Below are positions 1 to 7,946 of a stretch of 64,000 nucleotides of DNA, in pieces (position 1 is the first letter of the stretch; every line of letters begins with the position of its first letter). The notes under the pieces were generated by a model, which searched no databases, was not told the origin of the DNA, and saw only the letters and a program-made list of their open reading frames with translations. The position numbers and the translations under genes are program-made. This stretch comes from Gp7-AA6 sp036395755 (GTDB lineage: Bacteria; Acidobacteriota; Thermoanaerobaculia; UBA5066; Gp7-AA6). The DNA lies in assembly GCA_036395755.1 (NCBI GenBank), contig DASWCZ010000041.1:1-64000 (forward strand). Reading direction: 5' to 3'.

Positions 1-2
1 CG

Positions 3-581
3 GAGCAGTCGTTCCTCGTCGCCCCGCGGCACGAGCTGGTTCTGGACGATATCGTCTCGGCCTTCTTCCATGCGCCGGGCACCGGCGGCGCGGTGGAGTT
101 CGTCGGCGAGCAGTCGCTCGTCGTGACGAGTCGGCTGTATACGCCCGACCGGTCCGCTCCGACGCTGGGAATGTTCGTTCCCGGCCTCGCCCCGCGCCGC
201 GCGTCTCCCACGGTCGTGCTGAACGGGCTTTCGCATCCGGCGGCGTCCGACTCCGGCTCGCGCGTCAACGTCGGGGTGTTCAACCAGGCGGACGTTCCCC
301 AGCTCGTTACCTACCGTCTCTTCGACGGAGGCGGCAACCGGCTCGGCCAGGCAACGCGGCTCTTCGCGGCGCGCGAGATCTTTCAGATCAACGATGTCTT
401 CGCATTTCTCGGCGTCTCGGGAGCCGTCGAAAGCGCGTACTGTCTCGTCGAGGGAAGCGAGAACCTGCCGCTCTTCGCCTACGCGGCGGTTATCGACAAC
501 CGATCCCAGGACCCGATCTTCATCCCGGGAGAGGACGACCCGGGACACCCTCCGATCGTGCCGCTCGGGGCGCCGAAGTAA
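3..581 (+). CDS. Exported protein, C-terminal part only (5' end outside window)
   Basis: The frame is open from the window edge to the TAA at 579-581, so the N-terminus and any signal peptide are missing. The visible 192 residues look like beta-sandwich sequence and I do not recognise a named family. Segments such as VLDDIVSAFF, RVNVGVFN and AVIDNRSQDPIFIPG match, in the same order, segments of the C-terminal third of the 1570-aa PKD protein at 36949-41661 (ILDDVVGSVL, RTNIGFF, TVDQISSDTVFIQG). I infer a shared extracellular domain. holA starts 11 nt downstream, which is probably coincidental rather than functional. That it is coding is fairly certain; its function is unknown. Confidence 0.75.
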   Translation, partial: EQSFLVAPRHELVLDDIVSAFFHAPGTGGAVEFVGEQSLVVTSRLYTPDRSAPTLGMFVPGLAPRRASPTVVLNGLSHPAASDSGSRVNVGVFNQADVPQLVTYRLFDGGGNRLGQATRLFAAREIFQINDVFAFLGVSGAVESAYCLVEGSENLPLFAYAAVIDNRSQDPIFIPGEDDPGHPPIVPLGAPK

Positions 582-592
582 GCTTCGGAGCG

Positions 593-1951
593 GTGCCGAA
601 GAAGGACTTTTCGCCGGACGCGATTCCGCCGTTCGAAAGCGCGCCGTCGGTCATCGCGATCGTCGGCGACCTTCCTTTCTTCGTCGAAGAGGCTGCAGCG
701 CGCGCGCGCGAGCGGCTCGCGGAAGGGGGCGTCGAAGCCCTCCGCTTCGACGAGGACGCACCGTCGGGCTCGGTCGCGGAGGCGCTTCTCAACCGATCGC
801 TCTTCTCGCCGCGGCGCCTGGTCGAGGTCGACATCTCGCGCGTCCTCGGTACGGACTCGCCGGGCGAGCTCGCCGAACAGGCCATTCACGCCTGGGAGAG
901 GGGCACTCCCGCGGGGAAGCGCGAAGCGTTCCGACGGATGGGCCGGCTGCTCGTTTCGCTGGACGTCCCTGCGGACGGCGGTGCGGAAGAGGTCGCGCCC
1001 GCGATCGCCCGCAAGCTCAAGCGGAAGGACCTGGAGGAGACTCTCGTCGAAATCCTCCTCGAGCTTCCGGAGGAAAAAGGCGGCAGCGGCGCGTCGCTCC
1101 AATCCACGCTGCGTTTCCTGATCGAAAGAGAGAACGATGGTCTCGTCGCGCTTCTGACCGCGTCGGCTCCGCCGAAAAGCTCGGATCTCCTCTCCGAAAT
1201 CGCCCGGAAGGGCCTCCTCCTCGACGCGACGATCGGCCAAGAGCGCGACGAGATCGGCGCCGCCCTCCGCCGCCTCGCGCTCGCGCGCGCGAAGGAGAAT
1301 GACGTGCGAATCGAGCCGGAGGCGATCCACCGCCTGCTCGTCCGGACCGACTCCGAGCCGGGAGTTTTCGCCGCGGAGCTCGACAAGCTGCTCGACTGGG
1401 CCGGAGCGGGGGGGCAGATTCTTCCGGCGGACGTCGGCGAGCAGGTCCTGGACGAGGCGTCCGAGGACGTCTACGCCTTTTTCGAGGCGGTCGGCCGGCG
1501 CGACGCGGCGGAGGCTCTCGCGCGGCTGGAGAGGCTCTTTTCCGGCCGGCGGATCCGCGCCGGCGAACGCCCGATCGACCGGGACGACCGCTGGCCACAG
1601 CGTTTCCTCGGAATGCTGACCGACGAGATCCGCCGGATGCTGCTCGTCAAGTCGAGGCTTTCGGAGCCGGGCGCGCCGCCGTTCGACCCGAAGACGCAAT
1701 ATGGCGCATACAAAGCCAGAGTGGCGCCGTTCCTGGACGAGCCCGTTCCCCCTTTTGGAAAGTCTCCTTTCGGCGGACGGGCGGCCGGCTATGGCTTCTA
1801 CAAGGCGGCGGCGCGCGCGTTGCGCTTCACGCCGCAGGAGCTCGCGCGCGCTCTCTCCGGCGCGGCGGAGCTCGACGTGAAGCTGAAGAACTCCGCGCCG
1901 GAGCTGGAGACGATCACGGCATACGTAGGCGGTCTGATCGCGGGCAGCTGA
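593..1951 (+). CDS. holA: DNA polymerase III subunit delta (HolA)
   Basis: The delta subunit opens the sliding clamp within the clamp-loader complex. The N-terminus (VIAIVGDLPFFVEEAAARAR, then FSPRRLVEVD) matches the delta opening 'G.e.fl..ea...' and the FxxRRLVxV segment. The C-terminal collar is visible as a long helical region (LAKLERLF-like turns, DVKLKNS near residue 425 where delta proteins carry 'D..LK'). It starts at GTG 593 with GGAG just upstream. At 452 aa it is longer than the usual 330-350; acidic, loosely conserved sequence around residues 90-160 accounts for the excess. The next gene on this strand follows after a repeat-filled gap, so there is no obvious operon partner. Identification rests on overall pattern and is fairly secure. 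Confidence 0.8.
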   Translation: MPKKDFSPDAIPPFESAPSVIAIVGDLPFFVEEAAARARERLAEGGVEALRFDEDAPSGSVAEALLNRSLFSPRRLVEVDISRVLGTDSPGELAEQAIHAWERGTPAGKREAFRRMGRLLVSLDVPADGGAEEVAPAIARKLKRKDLEETLVEILLELPEEKGGSGASLQSTLRFLIERENDGLVALLTASAPPKSSDLLSEIARKGLLLDATIGQERDEIGAALRRLALARAKENDVRIEPEAIHRLLVRTDSEPGVFAAELDKLLDWAGAGGQILPADVGEQVLDEASEDVYAFFEAVGRRDAAEALARLERLFSGRRIRAGERPIDRDDRWPQRFLGMLTDEIRRMLLVKSRLSEPGAPPFDPKTQYGAYKARVAPFLDEPVPPFGKSPFGGRAAGYGFYKAAARALRFTPQELARALSGAAELDVKLKNSAPELETITAYVGGLIAGS

Positions 1952-1956
1952 CGGAT

Positions 1957-2131
1957 CCGCTGTCATCCTGAGGCCCGGAGGCATCCGCTGTCATTCCGAG
2001 GCGCGCACGTGTTCGCTGTCATCCTGAGGCCCGGAGGGCCGAAGGATCCCTTGGGAAAAAGGATGGGATCCTTCGCTTCGCTCAGGGTGACGACGGGGGA
2101 TCGAGATCCTTTGCTTCGCTCCGGACGACGG
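1957..2131. repeat. Cluster of REP-like intergenic palindrome units
   Basis: Three direct copies of a CTGTCATCCTGAGGCCCGG-like unit occur at about 1960, 1988 and 2016. The third continues into GGGCCGAAGGATCC and is followed at 2066-2091 by the inverted partner GGATCCTTCGCTTCGCTCAG plus GGTGAC. A further degenerate copy lies at 2105-2131. The unit is of the GTCATCCTGAG...GGATCC type seen between genes in many acidobacterial genomes (established knowledge). It fills almost the whole gap between holA and the SDR gene. Confidence 0.75.
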
Positions 2132-2137
2132 CACAAA

Positions 2138-2143
2138 TAAGAT
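2138..2143 (+). promoter_or_regulatory. Candidate -10 hexamer TAAGAT for the SDR gene
   Basis: TAAGAT ends 10 nt before the TTG start at 2154, leaving room for a leader of only a few nucleotides. No convincing -35 is seen because the upstream DNA is repeat sequence. This is one of a series of TANNAT hexamers placed just before starts in this window. Confidence 0.4.
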
Positions 2144-2153
2144 ACCCGGCGTC

Positions 2154-2918
2154 TTGTCCGTCTCGATCGACCTCTCGTCGCGTGTCGCGCTCGTGACGGG
2201 CGCGTCGCGCGGCATCGGGCGCGCCACGGCGGAGCTCCTGGGCCGCGCGGGCGCGCGAGTCGCCGTCAACTACCGGAGTGACGACGCGCGCGCCGAGGAG
2301 TTCGTCCGGGAAACCCGCGCCGCCGGCGGCGAAGCGCTCGCGCTCGCGGGGGACGTCTCGCGCCCCGACGAGGCGCGGCAGATCGTCCGCGACGTCGTAT
2401 CCGCGTGGGGGCGTCTCGACGTCCTGGTCAACAACGCCGGCATCTGGCAGGAGAACGCAGCGGGGGCCGCGGACCTCGACGTCTGGGAGCGCACGTTCGC
2501 CGTCAACGTGCGGGGTGCCTTCGTCGTCACCGACGCGGCGATCCCGCACGTCGAGAGAGAAGGCGGCTCGATCGTCTTCGTGTCCTCGACCGCCGGGCAG
2601 CGAGGCGAGGCGCGTCACTCCGCGTACGCGGCGTCGAAAGGCGCGCTGATCTCCTACACGAAGTCGCTGGCGGCCGAGCTCGGCCCTCGCGGGATCCGTG
2701 TGAACTGCGTCGCTCCCGGATGGATCGAGACCGCCATGACGGCGGAAGTTCTCGCCGATCCGGTGGCTCGAGAGGAGATCGAGCGTACGATTCCGGTCGG
2801 CCGCGTGGGGCGACCTGAGGACGTCGCCGGCGCGATTCTCTTCCTGGTTTCGGATCTTGCCCGGCACGTGCAGGGCGAGGTCTTGAACGTCAACGGCGGA
2901 AGCGTCCTGATCGGCTAG
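2154..2918 (+). CDS. SDR-family NAD(P)-dependent oxidoreductase (FabG-like)
   Basis: This is a classical short-chain dehydrogenase/reductase of 254 aa, the usual length. Visible are the nucleotide-binding TGASRGIG (residues about 16-23), NNAG in the central strand, a catalytic Ser in VFVSSTAG, the YAASK catalytic pair and the C-terminal NVNGGSVL typical of FabG-like enzymes. Such proteins reduce ketoacyl-ACP or oxidise secondary alcohols in the cytoplasm; the substrate cannot be read from sequence. The start is TTG at 2154 and no ATG or GTG lies nearby. The CPBP protease gene begins 14 nt after its stop, so co-transcription is likely. Subfamily placement beyond 'classical SDR' is uncertain. 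Confidence 0.9.
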   Translation: MSVSIDLSSRVALVTGASRGIGRATAELLGRAGARVAVNYRSDDARAEEFVRETRAAGGEALALAGDVSRPDEARQIVRDVVSAWGRLDVLVNNAGIWQENAAGAADLDVWERTFAVNVRGAFVVTDAAIPHVEREGGSIVFVSSTAGQRGEARHSAYAASKGALISYTKSLAAELGPRGIRVNCVAPGWIETAMTAEVLADPVAREEIERTIPVGRVGRPEDVAGAILFLVSDLARHVQGEVLNVNGGSVLIG

Positions 2919-2932
2919 ACCGGGAGAGGTTG

Positions 2933-5900
2933 ATGGAAAGATTCGACAGCAGGGATCGCCGGTTCCTCCTGGTCTGCCTCGCCGTCATCGTCATCGGCGC
3001 CGTGCTCACGGGCCTCCTTTTCCGGCGCGCCTTCCCGGAGGCTTCGATCGAGTTCCGCGTGAACCGCTCCGAGGCGCGCGTCCGCGGGGAGAAGCTCCTG
3101 GGCGAGCTGGGCCGGAAGCTCGCCGGCACGCACTTCGCCGGCCGCTTCGACGTCGAAGAGGAGCCGAAGGTCTATCTCGAGCGCGAGCTCGGTCTCGAGC
3201 GCGCGTCCCGCTTCTATGGCACCGACGCCAAGGTGTGGCGCTGGAAGATGCGCTGGTTCCGCTCCGGCGTCAAGGAAGAGGAGCGGGTCGAGATCACCCC
3301 GAAGGGCGACGTGGCGGGCTTCGAGTCGGTGCGCCGGGAGGATGCGGCCGGGGCGAGTCTCTCCCGCGACGAAGCGCGCGCCCTCTCGCGCGGCTTCCTG
3401 GAAAAGCTCGGCTTGCTCGCGGCGAGCCTGAAACCGGTCGAAGTCTCGCCGGTCACCCGCCCGAAGCGGACGGACTGGACGTTCGTGGACGAGAAGCCCG
3501 GCTTCCGCATGGGCGAGGCGACCGTGCGATATGCGACGACGGTTTCCGGCGGCGAAGTGACGGGGTTCCGGGAGTTCGTCCACGTGCCGGAATCATGGTC
3601 GCGCGCCTACCGCCGTCTCCGATCGAAGAACGAGGCGGCCTCGACCGTGGCGACGTTCGGGTTCTTCGTGACGCTCGTCGTCCTGCTGGGCGTGCTGGTC
3701 ACGAAGATCGCGCGGCGCGACGTGCGCTGGAAGCTCGTCGCCGCATTCGGCGCGATCGCGTGCGTGCTTTCCTTCCTCTCGACTCTGAACGACATTCCTC
3801 TCACGCTGTACGACTACAAGACTTCCAGCCCGCTTTCCAGCCACCTGACCCAGCAGCTCGTGCTGGGGATCCTCGGCGCCATCGCCACGGGCGCCGGGAT
3901 CGCCGTGGTCGTCGCGGGCGCCGAGCCGATCTACCGGGAACGCTTCCCGAGGCAGCTCTCGCTTTCCGGGATGTTTTCGCGGCGCGGAGTCCGCACCAAG
4001 CGGTTCTTTCTCGCCGTCCTGCTCGGCTATGCGCTGACGGCGTTCTTCTTCGCGTATCAGGCGGTTTTCTACGTGGTCGCCGCGCGCCTCGGAGCCTGGG
4101 CTCCCGCCGACATTCCGTACAGCGACATGCTCAACACCGCGTTCCCCTGGGCGACGGTTCTCCTGATCGGATTCCTGCCGGCGGTGTCCGAGGAGGGCAT
4201 CAGCCGGATGTTCTCGATCTCGTTTCTCGACCGGTTGGGAGCCGGCCGGATCGTCGCGGTCGTCCTGCCCGCGTTGATCTGGGGATTCGGTCACTCGGCC
4301 TATCCGAACCAGCCCTTCTACATTCGCGGAGTCGAGGTTGGCGCCGCCGGCGTCCTTATGGGCGTGCTCCTGCTGCGCTACGGCGCTCTGCCGCTGCTCG
4401 TCTGGCACTTCACGGTCGACGCGACCTACACGGCGCTTCTCCTGCTTCGTTCCGGAAACGCCTACTACGTCCTCTCGGGCGCAGTCGCCGCTGGAATCCT
4501 GATCCTGCCGCTTGCGGCTGCGGTCGCGATGTACGTCCGTCGCGGCGGTTTCCTGCCGGAGACCGCGCTGACGAACGCGGACGAGGGCTTCGTTCCGGCT
4601 CCTCCGACGGCCGTGCTCGCTCCCGAGGCGGTCCCGACGGTCCGGGCCGTCCCCGGAAAAATCCTCGGCTTCGCCGCAGTCGCCGCGCTCGTGCTGGTCA
4701 GCTCGTTCTTCTTCACCGTCGAGCGGCCCGAATCTCTCGCGGAGGATCGTACGGGCCGCGACCAGGCGGAAAACATCGCGCGCCGGTTTCTTCGCGTCAA
4801 TGGGGCGGACCCTTCCCGTTATCACAGCGTGTCGTATCTTGGGACTGGATTTCCCGACGACGAGGAAGTGCGGCGGCAAAAACCGCAGGAGACCGGACGG
4901 CTTCCCAACTTCTCCGACGCGGCGGCCCGGTACGTCCTTTCGAAGGGAGGGGAGCCCGCCTTCAACCGGCTCGCGAAGGAACATCTGCCGCTCGCGTACT
5001 GGGTCGTCCGCTTCTTCGAGCCGGAAAAGAAAGAGGAGTGGAAGGTCTTAGTCGATGCGAGACGGGAGCGGGTCGTCGCCTTCCTGAACCCGAAAGAGGA
5101 GGCGGCTGCCGCCGCCGCGCCTCCGGGGGCCGACTCCGCGCGCGCCCGCGCGCTCGCGGCCGCCGGCAAGCTCGGATATCCGGCGAAGGACTACGCGCCG
5201 GTGGACGTCGGCACCCAGGACCGCCCGAAACGCACGGACACGACCGTCGTTCTCGAGGCCGGAAAGGCGGCCGTCGGGGAGGCAAAGCCACGCGTGACCG
5301 CCGTCTTCCACGGTTCCCGGCTCGCCGCGATCTTCCCTTCGATCCGGGTGCCCGAGACGTTCACCCGGGAGTACGAGCGGCGGCGCCCCGCCGACTGGGT
5401 CCTGCTCGCCGCGAAGATCGTGTCAATCGGCGGGTTCGTCGGGCTCGCCGTGATCGTCTTCCTTCGGCTGGTCCGCAGCGGCGCGTTCCGATGGCGGCGC
5501 CTCTTCGGTCCGCTCGCGATCGCGCTGGTCGGGATCGCGATCGCGCTCTTCAACTCGACTCCGAACGTCGGCCGCGCGTACCCGACCGAGCAGCCCTACG
5601 CCATCTTCGAAGTCGTCGTCGCATTCTCGTTCGCGATCGGCGGCATTGCCTTCCTGTGCCTCGCCGGGTTCGGATTCGTGATGCTCTCCGGTGCGCGGCC
5701 CGGCTGGAGCGGGGCACTCCGTCGGAGCGGCTCGCTCGGGGATGCTCTCGCGCGGGCCGTCGTCGCCGCGGCGGGGACGGCGGGCCTCGCCCGCTGGGCG
5801 GCGGTGGCCTCGTCGCGTTTTCCTGCGTTGTTCGAGCCGGACCCCACCCTGCCGCGAGCGCTCGAACGCGTGTTTCCGGGATACGCGGGTTTCTGGTCGG

Positions 5901-6337
5901 CCGCGACTGCGACGTTCGGGCTGGCGGTGGCGGCGGCGGCGGCGGCGCTCGCGTGGAGGCAGCCGACCTTTCAGAAACGGGGTACGCGCATTCTCGGCTT
6001 CGCGGCCATCCTGCTCGCACTCGCTCCGATCGGCGCGCGGTCGCCAGGAGAGTTCGCGGCGTCCTTCCTGCCGGAGGTCGTGATGGCGGCGTGGCTCGCG
6101 TTCTGCGTCTTCGGCCTCGTGAAAGACCACGCCGCCGCCTGGGTGCTGTTCGGAGCGTTCTACTTCGGAGGGTCCCGCGCGGTCGAGCTGCTCGCTCAAC
6201 CCGCGACGCCGGACCGCGCGGCGGGATGGACCGTCGCCGTCCTGGTGATTCTCTCGTCGGCCGTTCTCCTCGCCGGACGGCGCGAGCCACGCCCGCTCGC
6301 GACTCCGGAGCCCTCGGTTCTCGACCCCGGAGCCTAG
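2933..6337 (+). CDS. Giant CPBP-family intramembrane metalloprotease
   Basis: This 1134-aa polytopic membrane protein contains the CPBP (CAAX protease/bacteriocin-processing, Abi) core. The core shows EEGISR at residues 420-425, FGH with His454, and a final His492 in WHFTVD, which are the three metal/catalytic motifs of that family. Ordinary CPBP proteins have 200-300 residues. Here a transmembrane helix (about 8-30) and a soluble region (30-215) precede the core. A second soluble region (about 585-800) and a C-terminal block of roughly eight hydrophobic segments (810-1120) follow it. The two soluble regions look like repeats of one another (R-K-T-D-W-T-F versus RPKRTDTTVV). ATG 2933 is chosen over TTG 2930 because GGAG lies 6 nt upstream. 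The stop overlaps the convergent permease stop in a CTAG palindrome. Confidence 0.85.
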   Translation: MERFDSRDRRFLLVCLAVIVIGAVLTGLLFRRAFPEASIEFRVNRSEARVRGEKLLGELGRKLAGTHFAGRFDVEEEPKVYLERELGLERASRFYGTDAKVWRWKMRWFRSGVKEEERVEITPKGDVAGFESVRREDAAGASLSRDEARALSRGFLEKLGLLAASLKPVEVSPVTRPKRTDWTFVDEKPGFRMGEATVRYATTVSGGEVTGFREFVHVPESWSRAYRRLRSKNEAASTVATFGFFVTLVVLLGVLVTKIARRDVRWKLVAAFGAIACVLSFLSTLNDIPLTLYDYKTSSPLSSHLTQQLVLGILGAIATGAGIAVVVAGAEPIYRERFPRQLSLSGMFSRRGVRTKRFFLAVLLGYALTAFFFAYQAVFYVVAARLGAWAPADIPYSDMLNTAFPWATVLLIGFLPAVSEEGISRMFSISFLDRLGAGRIVAVVLPALIWGFGHSAYPNQPFYIRGVEVGAAGVLMGVLLLRYGALPLLVWHFTVDATYTALLLLRSGNAYYVLSGAVAAGILILPLAAAVAMYVRRGGFLPETALTNADEGFVPAPPTAVLAPEAVPTVRAVPGKILGFAAVAALVLVSSFFFTVERPESLAEDRTGRDQAENIARRFLRVNGADPSRYHSVSYLGTGFPDDEEVRRQKPQETGRLPNFSDAAARYVLSKGGEPAFNRLAKEHLPLAYWVVRFFEPEKKEEWKVLVDARRERVVAFLNPKEEAAAAAAPPGADSARARALAAAGKLGYPAKDYAPVDVGTQDRPKRTDTTVVLEAGKAAVGEAKPRVTAVFHGSRLAAIFPSIRVPETFTREYERRRPADWVLLAAKIVSIGGFVGLAVIVFLRLVRSGAFRWRRLFGPLAIALVGIAIALFNSTPNVGRAYPTEQPYAIFEVVVAFSFAIGGIAFLCLAGFGFVMLSGARPGWSGALRRSGSLGDALARAVVAAAGTAGLARWAAVASSRFPALFEPDPTLPRALERVFPGYAGFWSAATATFGLAVAAAAAALAWRQPTFQKRGTRILGFAAILLALAPIGARSPGEFAASFLPEVVMAAWLAFCVFGLVKDHAAAWVLFGAFYFGGSRAVELLAQPATPDRAAGWTVAVLVILSSAVLLAGRREPRPLATPEPSVLDPGA

Positions 6338-7140
6338 CTCCCCGTCGAGTGATAGCGGGCCACTCCGCTCTTCCAGAGCGCGAGGGCGATCGAAAGAGAG
6401 ATCGCGGCCACCAGCGGCACGGCCCAGAACTCCCTCAGGAATTCGCGCCGGTGAAGGAACCGCGCGGTCGGATAGAACGATGCGAAAGCGAACGGGATCA
6501 CGAAAGATAGGGCGAACCGCACCCACGCGTCGTAGATCGTCAGCGGATATCGACCGAACTGCATCAGGTTGAAGACCGGGGGAGAGATCCCGATGCGATC
6601 CTCGATCCAGAAGGACGTCGCGGTCAGTCCGAGGAAGATTGCGATGTAGATCACGCCGCCCGAGATCGCCCAGAGCGTGAAGAGGAGGACGTCGCCCAAC
6701 CGGAGCGAGAGCCCGAGCCGGCGGGACGCCCACACGACGGCCACGATTCCGGTCACGACCGACTCAATCGACTCGAGGCGGAACGACTCGAAGAGCACCT
6801 GGAAAACCGACGAGACGGGCCGCAGGAGCACCCGGTCGAACCGGCCCTCGATCAGGTATCGGTCCGCGAACATCCAGAGGTTCCACGAGAACACGTTGAA
6901 GATTCCCACCGGGATGAGCGAAAAGCCGTAGAGATAGACCATCTCCTCGAACTTCCAGCCACGCACCGCGGGCACGCGCGAGAAGACGATCAGCAGGAAG
7001 GCGAACGACGCGGCCGTTCCGAGGAACGATGCGATCACGGCCGAGAAGAAGTCAGCGCGGTACTCCAGCCGCGCCTTCGCGTACTGGGAGAAGTACATCC
7101 CGAAGAGTCGCGCATGGCGTCTCCACCCCCCGGTGTCCAT
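6334..7140 (-). CDS. ABC-2 type transporter permease (COG3694-like)
   Basis: This 268-aa membrane protein has about six hydrophobic segments. The N-terminal FSQYAKARLEYRADFF and the ...GRFDRVLLRPVS segment are characteristic of the paired permeases that accompany COG4586-type ATPases. It is the second of two permeases encoded back to back. Its ATG shares a TGATG overlap with the stop of the permease gene upstream at 7140-7946. Together with the ATPase at 9622-10617 it should form one inner-membrane exporter. The substrate is unknown; relatives include viologen/drug-type exporters, but the linked glycosyltransferase could point to a glycoconjugate. It is the last gene of the minus-strand operon. 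Confidence 0.82.
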   Translation of the reverse strand: MDTGGWRRHARLFGMYFSQYAKARLEYRADFFSAVIASFLGTAASFAFLLIVFSRVPAVRGWKFEEMVYLYGFSLIPVGIFNVFSWNLWMFADRYLIEGRFDRVLLRPVSSVFQVLFESFRLESIESVVTGIVAVVWASRRLGLSLRLGDVLLFTLWAISGGVIYIAIFLGLTATSFWIEDRIGISPPVFNLMQFGRYPLTIYDAWVRFALSFVIPFAFASFYPTARFLHRREFLREFWAVPLVAAISLSIALALWKSGVARYHSTGS

Positions 7141-7946
7141 CAACCTCCCTGGATCGTGATCCGGTGCCGGGATCGGCGCCAGACAAGCTGTCCGAGCGCG
7201 AGGAGCACGACAGTCCAAGCGGTCTGCAGGAAGACGAGGCGGGTGGCTTCCGCGCCGGTCGCCTTCCCGAGATAGAGGGCGGCGGGCGTGTAGTTGATGT
7301 GCGGGAACGGGGACGCGAAGAGGATCGAGCGGAAGGGCTGGGGGAAGAGGGTCGTCGGGATGATGAGTCCCGAGAGGACCTCGAGGACCAGGTATTTCGC
7401 GCGGAGGATTCCGAGGATCGACTTCGTGCGGATCGCGATCAGGCCCACGACGAAATTGAGCGCGGCGACCAGGAAGAACGAAACGACCGCGGAGTAGAGA
7501 AACAGGACGAGCGCGCTCACGGAGGCGGGAGGCTGGACCCGAAAGAGGAGCGCGACGACGATGCCGATCGGCACCGTGAAGAGAACCGCCCGGAACGCCG
7601 ACTGGCCGGCGGCGTCGAACACCATGACCGTCTGGAAGTTGACGGGCCGGATCAAGTTCATGGCAAGCCGCCCCTCCTGGACCTGGCCGGCGATGTCCCG
7701 GTCGATCTCGTTGAAGTAAAACGATCGGATCGTCCAGCCCACGGCGACGTAGGTGATCATCTGCGCAAGAGTCATTCCCACGACTGTCGGCGAATGGCGG
7801 AAGACCGCGCGCCAGATGAAGTAATAGACGGCGACGTTGAAGAGATAAGTCAGGACGCCGACGTAGTACCGCGCCCGGTACGCCAGCATGTTGAGAAAAC
7901 CGATCCGCGCGAACGACATCGCGGGACGGATCGCGATCGCAGTCAC
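7140..7946 (-). CDS. ABC-2 type transporter permease (COG4587-like)
   Basis: This 268-aa protein has about six transmembrane segments. It contains the AYRARYYVGVLTYLFNVAVY-type opening and the DIAGQVQEGRLAMNLIRPV segment (charged loop then LIRPV) typical of this permease family. GTG 7946 is chosen because it overlaps the preceding stop as GTGA. An ATG 27 nt further in (7919) is the alternative. It is the same length as its partner permease, as expected for a heterodimeric channel. It sits directly after the GT39 gene inside the operon. Confidence 0.82.
   Translation of the reverse strand: MTAIAIRPAMSFARIGFLNMLAYRARYYVGVLTYLFNVAVYYFIWRAVFRHSPTVVGMTLAQMITYVAVGWTIRSFYFNEIDRDIAGQVQEGRLAMNLIRPVNFQTVMVFDAAGQSAFRAVLFTVPIGIVVALLFRVQPPASVSALVLFLYSAVVSFFLVAALNFVVGLIAIRTKSILGILRAKYLVLEVLSGLIIPTTLFPQPFRSILFASPFPHINYTPAALYLGKATGAEATRLVFLQTAWTVVLLALGQLVWRRSRHRITIQGG

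Noticed and set aside
3235..6510. Very long plus-strand frame (about 1090 codons) overlapping the CPBP gene
   Set aside because: It is Arg/Ala-rich low-complexity sequence typical of an alternative frame in high-GC DNA; the overlapping frame has membrane segments and the CPBP catalytic motifs.
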